Shown: piece after piece, positions 19,482-28,724 of the stretch
Layout of the letters: each line of letters starts with the position of its first letter
Numbering within the stretch: position 1 is the first letter of the stretch
Source of the DNA: Microbacterium sp. LWH13-1.2
GTDB lineage: Bacteria; Actinomycetota; Actinomycetes; Actinomycetales; Microbacteriaceae
Length of the DNA stretch: 64,000 bases
Direction of reading: 5' to 3'
Assembly (NCBI RefSeq): GCF_038397735.1
Contig: NZ_CP151635.1
Coordinates: 868,001 to 932,000, forward strand
Made by a program: the position numbers and the translations under genes
The notes under the pieces: generated by a model
Told to the model about the DNA's origin: nothing
The model's database searches: none
What the model saw: the letters and a program-made list of their open reading frames with translations, nothing else

Positions 19482-21026
19482 TCAGACTGCGGTAGATCGC
19501 ACGGCGAGAGCGATTTCGGGGCGCCTGCGTGTGACGACCCCGGTCACGATTAACAGAAGTCCGGCGAATGCCACGGTGCCGAGGAACCAGACGACGCCGG
19601 GCGGAATCGGCATGCTGGTCCACCACCAGTCGACACCTTGATTCAGGTCGACCCCCGAGTGCTCGGTGCCGGTGAGGTATCGACGCATGGTCGTGTACAG
19701 GGCGACGCTGTTCGCGCCGGCGAGCCCAAGGAATATCACCCATCGCTGGAGGCGCGACAGGGCGATTCGAGGATCACCCGCACCGACGAGGAGCAGCCCG
19801 ATGAGAAGCACCTGCAGAGGGAGGACGTACCGAGGTTGCACCAGAACTCCGACTTCGACACCGTTTTGGACGATAATCCAGCTCGGCACCAGCACTAGAG
19901 CGAGGCCGGCGAGAGCGATGGCCACGTACGTGCGTGCATCGCGGCGACGGGACAAGCCCCAGAACGCGACGGCACTATAGAGGACGAGGGAGGTGAACCA
20001 GACGATTCCGGGCAGCTCCACGTCTCCCCAACCGAGTGCCTGAGCACCGAAGTTCCCGACCCAGAGCTGGGGGATGTTCAATACGGTGCGGATCAGACCG
20101 CCGACGACGTCGATGTTCTCAGGCCGGCCGGGAGCCATCTCTCCACCGAGCGCGGCCCCCACCTGATTCGAGCCGAGGTAGAACGCCGCTGCCATTATCG
20201 CGGTGACCACTGGGAGGGCGAGCAGATACAGGAATCGGCGACTCCGCTCGAAGGAGATGATCGTCGCGACGACAGCGCCAAATGCGACGTACACAGCCGA
20301 GTCGCCTCGGGATCCCGCTCCCATCGCCGCGGCCACGAGGGCGAGCCCTCCGAGAGCGATGCGTCGAGTCAGGTTCGGCGCACGGAAATATCCCGCAATC
20401 GCCACCCACATCGTGCTGGCCGACATGATCGCCCAACCGCTCGGATTGACGCTGGCGATGAGAAAGATGCCGGTAGGGATGGTCGTGAGCAGCAGGCCCC
20501 ACAGCATAGGTGCTCGGAGCCGTCGCTCGACGAGGAGGTAGACCGAAGTGACCAGTGAGACAGCGAGAAGCGAGTTGAATATGCGCATCAGCAGGACCGA
20601 TGTCTGCACGTCTGCCGATGAGAAGATGCTCATCGTGGCGTAGAAGACCGGGGGATACAGCCCTTCGAAGTTGCCATGGGCTGTGCCGACCATGCCGGAC
20701 ATTGCGGGATCGCAGCGGCCGCTGTGCTCGGGTACTGTCGCGTAGCAGGCTGAGGTGAACGCGACCTCTGCGAGAACCGCCATCTCGTCAGGGTTCGATG
20801 TGCTTTCGCACAGTCCGGGACGCTCACCTGCGGCGCACCAGATGCTCGTCATATGGAAGTTGTCATCGGGACTGGCCCCGACCGGGGACGCGAAGCTCCA
20901 ACCGAGCAATGCCGCGAAGCCGAGCAGCGCGACCAGAAGCACGCGCAAAATGCGAGGGCGATCACCGGGTTCGGCGGGATCCTCAGTGTGGGAGCGCACG
21001 CTGACAGGACTCGTCGAGAAAGCCAT
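19482..21026 (-). CDS. DUF2142 family polytopic membrane protein
   Basis: About 514 residues with roughly a dozen membrane helices. After the first helix comes SFASPVGASPDDNFHMTSIWC, the acidic first extracytoplasmic loop typical of DUF2142 and of GT-C-like transferases (compare the SPDDNFH aspartates). The family is found in wall-glycan loci, and a lipid-linked sugar transferase role is plausible but unproven. ATG at 21026 is preferred because it starts nearer the first helix; an in-frame ATG at 21077 is possible. It converges with the AlgX-like gene across 31 bases. Confidence 0.75.
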   Translation of the reverse strand: MAFSTSPVSVRSHTEDPAEPGDRPRILRVLLVALLGFAALLGWSFASPVGASPDDNFHMTSIWCAAGERPGLCESTSNPDEMAVLAEVAFTSACYATVPEHSGRCDPAMSGMVGTAHGNFEGLYPPVFYATMSIFSSADVQTSVLLMRIFNSLLAVSLVTSVYLLVERRLRAPMLWGLLLTTIPTGIFLIASVNPSGWAIMSASTMWVAIAGYFRAPNLTRRIALGGLALVAAAMGAGSRGDSAVYVAFGAVVATIISFERSRRFLYLLALPVVTAIMAAAFYLGSNQVGAALGGEMAPGRPENIDVVGGLIRTVLNIPQLWVGNFGAQALGWGDVELPGIVWFTSLVLYSAVAFWGLSRRRDARTYVAIALAGLALVLVPSWIIVQNGVEVGVLVQPRYVLPLQVLLIGLLLVGAGDPRIALSRLQRWVIFLGLAGANSVALYTTMRRYLTGTEHSGVDLNQGVDWWWTSMPIPPGVVWFLGTVAFAGLLLIVTGVVTRRRPEIALAVRSTAV

Positions 21027-21135
21027 GAGGGCTAGTCTATTCGGCTCCTCAGGGAGAACCGGAACTCGAGGCCGCAAGCAGCGGAGATTCTGACGTGAGG
21101 TCCCGGCCCGTCATGGACGGGGCCGTCGATGTCGA

Positions 21136-22149
21136 TCAGCGTCGGCGATGCACCGTTCGATCGTAGACGAACACCTCGGCCCTCCTGATCAGCCGCAGCA
21201 TCGCGCAGCGTGCTCGCTGGCTGACAGTCAGGCGCGACAACAGGGATCTCACCAGCGCCTTGTCCGATTTGTACAGCTCGGCATCGGACGGGCTGCGCAC
21301 ACTGTGGCGCTCGAGGCGGAGCGCCGTGAGGCCGTAGTACGCCCGTGCGGGCAGGATGCCGCGAGATAGCGCGGCGTCGAACGATCGTGCGTGTGCACGC
21401 ACGATGTCGTGATAGTAGGCGGCGGAGCGGAGGGAGTGGGAGACGCTGTCGCCTCGCTGGAGCCAGAAATACAGTCTGTCGCCGCACGACGCCACCCTAC
21501 GCATGCGCACGTACAGATCCATCGCGACAGCGACGTCCTGTGCATAGCGCCCGTCGGGGAAGCGAAGGCCGTCGAAGAGTGCGGAGCGATAGAGCTTGCC
21601 CCAGTTCGCCTCGCTGAAATATCGCAGCTCGTCCTTTCTCAGACGCCGCAGTGCGACGCTGAACACGGTCTGGTAGCTGCGGGCGGCGTCGTCGAAGACG
21701 AGGACGTCACCGGGGGAGTCGTTTCGATGCTCCTCCAGAGATTCCAGGGCTGCGCTCGCGCCGACGTTCCACCAGCGGCAGCAGCTCATGTCGGCGTCGG
21801 CGTCGAGGAGAATCGTCAACAGCCGCTCGATGAGGTGCGGGCTCATCAGGTCGTCGTTGTCGCAGAATGTGATGAAGGCGCCGCGCGCAGCATCCAAGCC
21901 CGCGTTCTGGGCGGCGCCGATGCCGCCGTTCTGCTGATGGACGACCCGGACCCGTGAGTCGCGCGAAGCGATATCGTCGCATAATGCGCCGGACCCGTCG
22001 GTCGAACCGTCGTCGACGAGGATGACGTCGAGATCCACGTGCGTCTGCGACAGTATCGACGCCACACACGCGCCGAGATGGGTGACGGCGTTGTAGACCG
22101 GGACGATGACGGACACCGTGCGCTCGGACGGCAGGGGATCAGTGAACAT
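21136..22149 (-). CDS. Glycosyltransferase family 2
   Basis: 337 residues, GT-A fold. The N-terminal signature is VSVIVPVYNAVTHLGACVASI with LVDDGSTDGS. The metal-binding acidic block is ITFCDNDDLM (DxD-like), followed by EANWGKLYRSAL. The C-terminal part is basic and helical. The start at 22149 (MFTDPLPSERT) is preferred over an upstream ATG at 22251, because the longer form adds residues not seen in the family. The gene is divergent from another GT2 at 22300. Confidence 0.88.
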   Translation of the reverse strand: MFTDPLPSERTVSVIVPVYNAVTHLGACVASILSQTHVDLDVILVDDGSTDGSGALCDDIASRDSRVRVVHQQNGGIGAAQNAGLDAARGAFITFCDNDDLMSPHLIERLLTILLDADADMSCCRWWNVGASAALESLEEHRNDSPGDVLVFDDAARSYQTVFSVALRRLRKDELRYFSEANWGKLYRSALFDGLRFPDGRYAQDVAVAMDLYVRMRRVASCGDRLYFWLQRGDSVSHSLRSAAYYHDIVRAHARSFDAALSRGILPARAYYGLTALRLERHSVRSPSDAELYKSDKALVRSLLSRLTVSQRARCAMLRLIRRAEVFVYDRTVHRRR

Positions 22150-22299
22150 CAGGAACGATCCTATCCGTTGAGACACTCGGTGGAATCGGCGCCTTGGGCA
22201 CAGGATCTGATCACCGAGCCCCCGGTAGGATTGGACGACCTTTCCGGCCACAGCGAGCTGGCGACCTCAATCAAGAGTCCCGTAGACGGAGCCAATACG

Positions 22300-23190
22300 A
22301 TGACCTCAGAGATCTTTGTTCCGTTCTGGGGCGAACCCGCTCTGCTGTTCGAGACGATCGACTCGGTTCGTGCCCAGAGCATCGAGGACTGGTCGATGAC
22401 GGTTCTCGACGACTGCTATCCGGATGAGTCGGTAGCCGCGTACTTCGCGTCGCTCGACGACCCTCGCGTGACCTATGTGCGCAACGAGACGAACCTCGGA
22501 ATCACCGAGAACTACCGGGAAGCGATTCGTCGGGCCCGCGGAGAGTACGTCACGATCCTCGGCTGCGATGATCTCATGCACCCGAACTACCTCGAGGTCG
22601 TGAGGACGACTTCGCGCGCGGTTCCCTCCGCCGATGTGATCCAGCCCGGTGTCGTCGTCATCGACGAGAGCGGCGCGCCCATCTCACCACTCGTGGATCG
22701 AGTCAAGCAGCGAGTGCTGGCTCCGCGAGGGGGAAGCGGGATCGCCGTGCTGCAGGGTGAGCAGATGGCGACGAGTCTCATCAGAGGAGACTGGCTCTAT
22801 TGGCCGTCCCTCACGTTCAAGACCTCCACCCTGAACCGGATCGACTTCCGCGACGGGTTGCCCATCATCCAGGATCTGGCGCTCCTCATGGATATCGCCT
22901 TCGAGAACGGCACGCTCGCCTACAACCCGGAGATCGCGTTCTCCTACCGGCGACACGGCGCGAGCGCATCGCAAAAGACGCTGATGGACGGTCGTCGTTT
23001 CAACGATGAGCGGACGTACTATCACCAGGCCGCGGAGCTCGCAGCGGCTCGCGGTTGGTCTCGCACCCGTCGCACGGCCAGAACGAGGCTGATGTCGCGC
23101 CTTCACGCCGTGTCGGAGCTGCCCGGCGTTCTGAGGCACGGAACGCGCGCCGGGCTAGTATCGACGCTGGCCCACATCTTCCACCTCTGA
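22300..23190 (+). CDS. Glycosyltransferase family 2
   Basis: 296 residues. EIFVPFWGEPALLFETIDSV, NETNLGITENYREAI and ILGCDDLMHPNYLE are the donor-binding and DxD blocks of GT2 enzymes. Residues past 230 are basic with one hydrophobic helix at the end. It is the first of four co-oriented genes (GT2, epimerase, acyltransferase, GT4), which probably build and acylate one part of the glycan. The start is the ATG at 22300, about 8 bases after a GACGGA motif. Confidence 0.88.
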   Translation: MTSEIFVPFWGEPALLFETIDSVRAQSIEDWSMTVLDDCYPDESVAAYFASLDDPRVTYVRNETNLGITENYREAIRRARGEYVTILGCDDLMHPNYLEVVRTTSRAVPSADVIQPGVVVIDESGAPISPLVDRVKQRVLAPRGGSGIAVLQGEQMATSLIRGDWLYWPSLTFKTSTLNRIDFRDGLPIIQDLALLMDIAFENGTLAYNPEIAFSYRRHGASASQKTLMDGRRFNDERTYYHQAAELAAARGWSRTRRTARTRLMSRLHAVSELPGVLRHGTRAGLVSTLAHIFHL

Positions 23191-23243
23191 CTGTGCCGCT
23201 GTTGTTTCATCAGCCGCACATCAACCACTCAGGAGCATCCACC

Positions 23244-24380
23244 ATGTCCGAACACATCCTGATCACCGGGGGCGCCGGATTCATCGGGAGCCGACTCGCT
23301 CGCCGCTTTGCGGACGATGGACATACGGTGACCGTGCTGGATTCGCTGATCTCGCAGGTCCACGGTGAGGATCCGGATAACGACTCGCCGCTGCTGAGGT
23401 CGCTCGACGGCGTCGCCACGGTCATCCGCGGAACGGTCACCTCGACCGATGATCTTCGTCGCGCTCTTGTCGACGCGACGGTCATCGTGCACCTTGCGGC
23501 GGAGACGGGCACGGGACAATCCATGTACGAGATCGATCGGTACGTGGCAGCGAATGTGGGCGGCACTGCGAAGCTCCTCGATCTGCTGGCCAACGAGCCT
23601 CACACTGTTCGACGTATCGTCATCGCCTCCTCGCGCTCGATCTACGGCGAAGGGGCGTACCGGACGGACGACGGACGCGTCGTCTTCCCCGCACATCGTT
23701 CGGATGCGCACATGGCGTCCGGAGATTTCAGCGTTCATCACCCAGGTGAGAAGAACCTGACGGTGATCCCGACGGATGAGGACGCCAAGCTGCACCCCTC
23801 GTCCGTCTACGGAATCACGAAGCAGATGCAGGAGTCGTTGGTGATGACCGTGGCGCCGACCATCGGCATAGAGGGCGTCGCGTTGCGTTACCAGAACGTC
23901 TACGGCCCGGGACAGTCGTTGAAGAACCCGTACACCGGAATTCTTTCGATCTTCTCCACGCTGATCCGCCAGGGTAAGGCGATCAACATCTTCGAGGACG
24001 GACTCGAGAGCCGTGACTTCGTGTACATCGACGATGTCGTCGAGGCGACGTTCCTCGGGGCGACCCATCCCGCCGCTGGCGGCAACACCTTCAACGTGGG
24101 TTCCGGCGTCGCGACGTCGGTGAACGCGGTGGTCGGGGGCCTGTTCGCGGCGTTCGGACTGGACGTCCCAACGCACATCTCCGGCAACTACCGGCTCGGC
24201 GACATCCGTCACAACGTGGCGGACACCTCGCGCCTCAAAGAGATACTGGGCTTCGAGCCGGAGACACCCTTCGAGGTCGGAGTCCAGCGCTTCGTCGATT
24301 GGGTGAAGAACGAACCGGAAGAGGGCGACTCGTATCAGAAGTCGCTGGACGAGATGGCAGCGCGGAACCTGCTGAAATGA
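23244..24380 (+). CDS. Nucleotide-sugar 4-epimerase, dTDP-L-rhamnose 4-epimerase-like
   Basis: 378 residues. The cofactor loop is [11 protein letters not shown], the SSRSIYGEGAY active-site strand is present and the catalytic pair is in YGITK. The segments VHLAAETGTGQSMYEI and ALRYQNVYGPGQSLKN resemble dTDP-L-rhamnose 4-epimerases, which give dTDP-6-deoxy-L-talose (family knowledge, from memory). AGGAG precedes the ATG at 23244, and the stop overlaps the next start (ATGA). Epimerisation of another dTDP- or UDP-sugar cannot be excluded. Confidence 0.65.
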   Translation: MSEHILITGGAGFIGSRLARRFADDGHTVTVLDSLISQVHGEDPDNDSPLLRSLDGVATVIRGTVTSTDDLRRALVDATVIVHLAAETGTGQSMYEIDRYVAANVGGTAKLLDLLANEPHTVRRIVIASSRSIYGEGAYRTDDGRVVFPAHRSDAHMASGDFSVHHPGEKNLTVIPTDEDAKLHPSSVYGITKQMQESLVMTVAPTIGIEGVALRYQNVYGPGQSLKNPYTGILSIFSTLIRQGKAINIFEDGLESRDFVYIDDVVEATFLGATHPAAGGNTFNVGSGVATSVNAVVGGLFAAFGLDVPTHISGNYRLGDIRHNVADTSRLKEILGFEPETPFEVGVQRFVDWVKNEPEEGDSYQKSLDEMAARNLLK

Positions 24381-25468
24381 CGCTGCCCGCCTTCCTCAGC
24401 GGTAGCCCCTATCCCTACCGAGAAAACAGCCTGAACATGTTCAGGCTCGTCCTCGCAGCGCTCGTGCTGTTCGCGCACAGTTGGTACATCGCGGGGCGCG
24501 GGGTAGGTCCTCAGATACAGGGGGAAAACCTCGGTGGCTGGGCCGTCGCGGGGTTCTTCGTCCTGAGTGGATTCCTCATCACACGAAGCCGATTCCGCAC
24601 TGGGGCCGGCGACTATCTTCTGCATCGTGTCGCGCGGATCTATCCCGCTTTCGTCGTGTGCCTCGTCGTGACGGCTGTGCTCTTCGGCCCGATCGCCGCT
24701 CTCATCGAGAACGGCACGCTGGCCGGCTACGTCAGCACACCGGTCACGCCGCTGCAGTACATCTGGGGCAACCTCGGGCTGAAGGTCACGAGCTATGACA
24801 TCGGCGCGACGCTGAACACCGTGCCCTATCCGGATGCCTGGAACGGATCGCTCTGGACTCTCTACTACGAGTTCCTGTGCTATCTGATCGTCTGGATCCT
24901 CGGGTCGTGGGCGCTGTTCCGGAGATCGTTGATTCCCGCGGCCGTCGCCTTCCTCGGCTCAGTCCTCGTGTGGGTCAACATCGGGCTGGCGGACCGCGTC
25001 GGACTCGACGCAAGCTTCGTGCTGCTCTTCAAGCTGTTGCCGTTCTTCCTGGGCGGTGCTCTGGTCTTCCTGATCATCGAGCGCTTCGGCGTCAACATGT
25101 GGGTGGCGGTCGCCTCGCTGGCGATCGCCGTCGCTGCGATCGTGCTGATTCCGCACTGGGGCGGGCAGATATCCGCTCCGTTCCTCGCTTACGGCCTTCT
25201 CTTCCTATCGACGGTGATCCGCCAACCGCAATGGATCGCACGCAACGACATCTCCTACGGCTTCTACATCTACGCGTGGCCGGTGCAGCAGCTGACGGTG
25301 CTGTTCGGCGGTGACCGATGGGGCATGCCCGTCTACATCCTCATCACGATCATCGGTACGGTCGTTCTCGCGGCGCTGAGCTGGTTCCTCATCGAGCGCC
25401 CGTGCATGCGCCGTGTGCGCAGCCGCGGTTCGAGCCCGCGATCGGCCATCGTCGCACCCTCTGCGTGA
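24377..25468 (+). CDS. Membrane acyltransferase 3 (second copy)
   Basis: 363 residues with about ten membrane helices. The signature RENSLNMFRLVLAALVLFAHS, then FFVLSGFLITRSR and WNGSLWTLYYEFLCYL, closely parallels the acyltransferase at 17007, so the two are paralogues. Unlike that copy it has no neighbouring AlgX-like gene and is coupled by ATGA to the epimerase at 23244. It probably acylates a lipid-linked sugar or the finished polymer. Confidence 0.88.
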   Translation: MTLPAFLSGSPYPYRENSLNMFRLVLAALVLFAHSWYIAGRGVGPQIQGENLGGWAVAGFFVLSGFLITRSRFRTGAGDYLLHRVARIYPAFVVCLVVTAVLFGPIAALIENGTLAGYVSTPVTPLQYIWGNLGLKVTSYDIGATLNTVPYPDAWNGSLWTLYYEFLCYLIVWILGSWALFRRSLIPAAVAFLGSVLVWVNIGLADRVGLDASFVLLFKLLPFFLGGALVFLIIERFGVNMWVAVASLAIAVAAIVLIPHWGGQISAPFLAYGLLFLSTVIRQPQWIARNDISYGFYIYAWPVQQLTVLFGGDRWGMPVYILITIIGTVVLAALSWFLIERPCMRRVRSRGSSPRSAIVAPSA

Positions 25469-25493
25469 CCACACCCGAAAAGGACACTCCGCA

Positions 25494-26594
25494 ATGGCAC
25501 GAATCTTCGTCGACCTCCTCTCGCTCACCGGAAAGAAGGGCGGCATGGAGACATACGCCCGAGAGCTCTACACGCAGCTCGGACGTCTCGCACCGGAGCA
25601 CGAGTACATCGGCTACTTCAGCAAGGAAGGCTGGGAGCTCGACCGGAGTTGGTTCCCTGGCGAGGGGATCGCTTCCGGTATCAGCGGCGAGAACAGGTTC
25701 TCGTGGGCGTGGGGAGAGCTGCGCTGCGGTCGCGCTGCTGCTGCTGCCGGCGCGGATCTCCTGCACTCTCCGATGACGCTCGGGCCGGCCAAGACGAAGA
25801 TGCCTGCTGTCATCAGCATGCATGACATGCTCTATTGGAGCCACCCGCAGTACATGTCGACACCGATGTACACCCTGCCGGTGAAGGTGATGGAGAGGCT
25901 CGCGGCGCGCAACGCCTCTCGCATTCTCACCATCAGCGAGGTGTCCCGACAGGCGATCGTCCGCTACCTCAAGGTCGAGGCCGAGCGTATCGATCTCGTC
26001 CCGCTCGCGGGGACAGCTCTGGAAGGCGTCGACCGTTCGCGAGCATCGAGTGAGGGGGCGATGATCCTCGCCACGGGCAACCGTCGACCTCACAAGAACT
26101 GGCCGTCTCTGATCCGCGCGCTTCCGCTGATCGACGAAGCGATCCGCCCCCGTGTGGTGGTGACGGGCAGCCACGGCGACGACCCTCTCATCGAGATCGT
26201 CGCCGAGACGCGAATGCAGGATTGGGTCGACCTGCGCTCGTGGGTCGACACCGACGAGATGCGAGAGCTGTACTCGACGGCGACTGCCCTCGCGATGCCA
26301 TCCTTCGCGGACGGTTTCTCCCTGCCGGCCCTCGAGGCGATGATGGCAGGGCTTCCCGTGATGATCAGCGATATCCCGGTCTACCGGGAGGTCGTCGGCG
26401 ACGTCGCGCTCTTCATCGACCCGAACGACCTGGACTCGATCGCGAGGGCGATGACGACCGCGGCGACCGATCCGGAGCGGATGCTCGACCTGACCCGCCG
26501 CGGCTATGAGCGCGCCGAGCTCTTCTCTTGGGAGAAGACGGCGAAGGGCACGCTCGAGTCGTTCGAACGTGCCCTCCGCGACGGCAAGCGCTGA
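25494..26594 (+). CDS. Glycosyltransferase family 4 (mannosyltransferase-like)
   Basis: 366 residues. The GT4 elements are LSLTGKKGGMETYARELY (acceptor side), ILATGNRRPHKNW (donor phosphate binding) and MPSFADGFSLPALEAMMAGLPV with the conserved Glu pair (EX7E). It is similar in style to WbaZ/PimB-type mannosyl- or rhamnosyltransferases; the donor is not determinable here. AAGGA precedes the ATG. Its stop lies 4 bases from the converging dehydratase gene with no room for a separate terminator. Confidence 0.87.
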   Translation: MARIFVDLLSLTGKKGGMETYARELYTQLGRLAPEHEYIGYFSKEGWELDRSWFPGEGIASGISGENRFSWAWGELRCGRAAAAAGADLLHSPMTLGPAKTKMPAVISMHDMLYWSHPQYMSTPMYTLPVKVMERLAARNASRILTISEVSRQAIVRYLKVEAERIDLVPLAGTALEGVDRSRASSEGAMILATGNRRPHKNWPSLIRALPLIDEAIRPRVVVTGSHGDDPLIEIVAETRMQDWVDLRSWVDTDEMRELYSTATALAMPSFADGFSLPALEAMMAGLPVMISDIPVYREVVGDVALFIDPNDLDSIARAMTTAATDPERMLDLTRRGYERAELFSWEKTAKGTLESFERALRDGKR

Positions 26595-26598
26595 GCCC

Positions 26599-27786
26599 TC
26601 AGGACCGCGCGACCCGCTCCACGGTCTCGGCGACGAGGTCGATCCCGTCGCGGACCGGGTAATGGTGGTTGCCGACGAAAAGTCCGTCCGAGTGCACCTT
26701 GTCGGCTGCCGGCAGCGCATCGGGAACGATAGCGTCGAGGTGTGCCATGACGGGGTTGCGCGTGAAGTTGCCCGCGACGATCGGCCGTGACTCGATGCGC
26801 GCCTCGGCGAAGGCGTTCACCAGATCCGAGCGGCGGCCCGCCAGCGGTCCCTCCAAAACCAGAGAGAAGCCGAACCAGCTGCTCTCGCCGGTCTCCTTCT
26901 GGAGGCGCACTGCAGAGATGTCCGCGAACCGCTCGGCGAAGTATGCGGCGTTCTCCCGGCGGCCGGCGATGAGCGAGGGGATCTTCTTGAGCTGCTCGAT
27001 CCCGAGAGCGCCCTCCATCTCGAGCGGGCGCACGTTGTAGCCGGGGAGCACGAACCGGAACAGGTCATCCCAGGTGTTCCCGGTCTTGTCGTGCACGTGG
27101 TTCTCGTTCGGCAGATCGCGTGTCCATCCGTGAGAGCGCAGGGAGAGCATCTCCTGGTAGATCTGCTCGTCATCGGTGAGGATGACACCACCCTCCATCG
27201 TCGCGATGTGGTGGGAGAAGAACGAGCTGAATGTCCCGACGAGACCAGCGGTTCCCGCGTTGATCCCGTCGCTCACCGCACCCAGCGACTCGCAGTTGTC
27301 CTCCATGAGGATGAGTCCATGACGCCGGCAGATGTCCTTCAGACGCGTGAAGTCATTGGGATTACCCAGGAGATTGACCGCGAACACGGCCTTGGTCTTC
27401 GGGCCGATAGCCTCCTCGAGAAGGTCGAGATCGACGTTCAGGGTGTCGAGGTCGATGTCCACGAACCGCGGGCGGAGACCGTACTGAGTCAGCGGGTAGT
27501 AAGTCGTGGGCCAGGAGACCGCCGGGACGAGTACCTCGTCGCCGCGGTTGAGGTCGATCCGAGGATCCAGGACCGCCGCCGCGACGGCGATCAGGTTGGC
27601 GGAGCTGCCCGAGTTGACCATGACGCCGTACTTCGCGCCGAAGTGGGCAGCGAATCCTGCCTCGAACTCCCGCACCAGGGGGCCCATCGTGAAGCGTCCG
27701 CTTTCGGTGACGCGGCGGATCGCCTCGTACTCCGCGTCATCCCAGGTGGTCGTCGCCAGGGGGTAGGCCGGTTCGGCAGAGGTCAT
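26599..27786 (-). CDS. colD: PLP-dependent GDP-4-keto-6-deoxymannose 3-dehydratase (ColD-like)
   Basis: 395 residues of the DegT/AHBA aminotransferase fold. The PLP phosphate loop is at NSGSSAN (58-64) and the ring-stacking Asp163 is in EDNCES. Where aminotransferases keep the Schiff-base Lys, this protein reads FFSHHIATMEGG with His192-His193, the hallmark of the 3-dehydratases ColD and RfbH (family knowledge). It lacks the clustered cysteines of RfbH/E1 for a [2Fe-2S] centre, which favours ColD. It would use PLP and glutamate to remove the 3-hydroxyl from the Gmd product. It overlaps the upstream gene by ATGA. The main alternative is an uncharacterised dehydratase on another 4-ketosugar. 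Confidence 0.75.
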   Translation of the reverse strand: MTSAEPAYPLATTTWDDAEYEAIRRVTESGRFTMGPLVREFEAGFAAHFGAKYGVMVNSGSSANLIAVAAAVLDPRIDLNRGDEVLVPAVSWPTTYYPLTQYGLRPRFVDIDLDTLNVDLDLLEEAIGPKTKAVFAVNLLGNPNDFTRLKDICRRHGLILMEDNCESLGAVSDGINAGTAGLVGTFSSFFSHHIATMEGGVILTDDEQIYQEMLSLRSHGWTRDLPNENHVHDKTGNTWDDLFRFVLPGYNVRPLEMEGALGIEQLKKIPSLIAGRRENAAYFAERFADISAVRLQKETGESSWFGFSLVLEGPLAGRRSDLVNAFAEARIESRPIVAGNFTRNPVMAHLDAIVPDALPAADKVHSDGLFVGNHHYPVRDGIDLVAETVERVARS

Positions 27787-28721
27787 CGAAGTTCTCCGTT
27801 CGCAATGTATCTCAGGTAGGAGTCGTAGCAGGCGCGCATGCCGTCGATCATCGTCGTCGTCGGAGCCCAGCCGTGGGATCGCGCGACTGATGAGTCGATC
27901 AGGCGCTGCGGAACGCCGCTGGGTCGTGTGACGTCGAACTCCAGGTCGCCGTCGTAGTCCACGACCTCACGCGCGAACTCGTAGAACTCGCGGATGCTGT
28001 GGTCTGTGCCTGCGCCGACGTTCATGGTGGACGGCCAGTTCGCGAGGTCATCGATCGCACCCACGAGCCAGTCCGCCAGGTCGGGCGCATAGGTGAACTC
28101 CCGCCGCGCGGTGCCGTCACCCCACACCGATACGGAGGACGAGCCGGAGGTCTTCGCCTCGTGTGTCTTGCGGATCGTGGAGGCGATCAGGTGAGCCCGA
28201 TCGGCCGCGAAGGTGTCGTTCGGCCCGTACAGGTTCGACGGCAGGAGCGACCGATAGGCGAGCCCCGTCTGCTGCGCGGCGTAGCGGACTGCCGTCAGCC
28301 CGGTGAGCTTCGCGAGACCGTACCCCTCGTTGGCGGACTCCAAGGCGCCGTCGAAGAGGCGAGACTCGTCGATGGGGCTCTCCGCCGAGGCCGGGTAGGC
28401 CGCGGCGCTCGCGACGTAGACCAGACCGGGCACCTCGTTCGACACGGCGGCTTCGATCACGGAGCGATCGACGGCCAGGTTGTCGAGCAGGTAGGGGAGG
28501 GGGCGGGCGATCTTGTCAGCGATGCCGCCGACCACGGCTGCGGCGTGGACGATCACGTCCGGTCGCGCCGATCGCACCGCGCGACCGGTCGCCTCGGTGT
28601 CGCGGAGGTCGGCATCGGCGCGCCGGAGCGCGACGATCTCATCGTCCGGGCGACGTGATGTCCACCGCTCGGCGATACTGGAGCCGAGCATCCCGCCCGC
28701 CCCGGTGATCAGAACGCGCAC
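27783..28721 (-). CDS. GDP-4-keto-sugar reductase/epimerase (ColC or GDP-L-fucose synthase family)
   Basis: 312 residues, like GDP-L-fucose synthase (Fcl) and ColC. The cofactor loop is TGAGGMLGSS, and HAAAVVGGI and LPSNLYGPND are family motifs. Active-site Ser105, Tyr134, Lys138 and His177 are present. The position of the Fcl epimerase cysteine (SSCIYP in Fcl) reads ASAAAYP, with Ala107. Context between gmd and a ColD-like gene argues for a 3,6-dideoxyhexose product rather than fucose. The loss of Cys suggests altered or absent C5 epimerisation. It is coupled to the dehydratase gene by a 4-base overlap and separated from gmd by 3 bases. Confidence 0.75.
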   Translation of the reverse strand: MRVLITGAGGMLGSSIAERWTSRRPDDEIVALRRADADLRDTEATGRAVRSARPDVIVHAAAVVGGIADKIARPLPYLLDNLAVDRSVIEAAVSNEVPGLVYVASAAAYPASAESPIDESRLFDGALESANEGYGLAKLTGLTAVRYAAQQTGLAYRSLLPSNLYGPNDTFAADRAHLIASTIRKTHEAKTSGSSSVSVWGDGTARREFTYAPDLADWLVGAIDDLANWPSTMNVGAGTDHSIREFYEFAREVVDYDGDLEFDVTRPSGVPQRLIDSSVARSHGWAPTTTMIDGMRACYDSYLRYIANGELR

Positions 28722-28724
28722 GTG

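Noticed and set aside
26599..27786. Reading the PLP enzyme as a perosamine synthase or ordinary aminotransferase
   Set aside because: The Schiff-base Lys is absent; the site reads SHHIATMEGG.
26599..27786. Reading the PLP enzyme as RfbH (CDP-sugar 3-dehydratase)
   Set aside because: The four clustered cysteines for [2Fe-2S] are missing, and the neighbour is gmd, not a CDP-glucose dehydratase.
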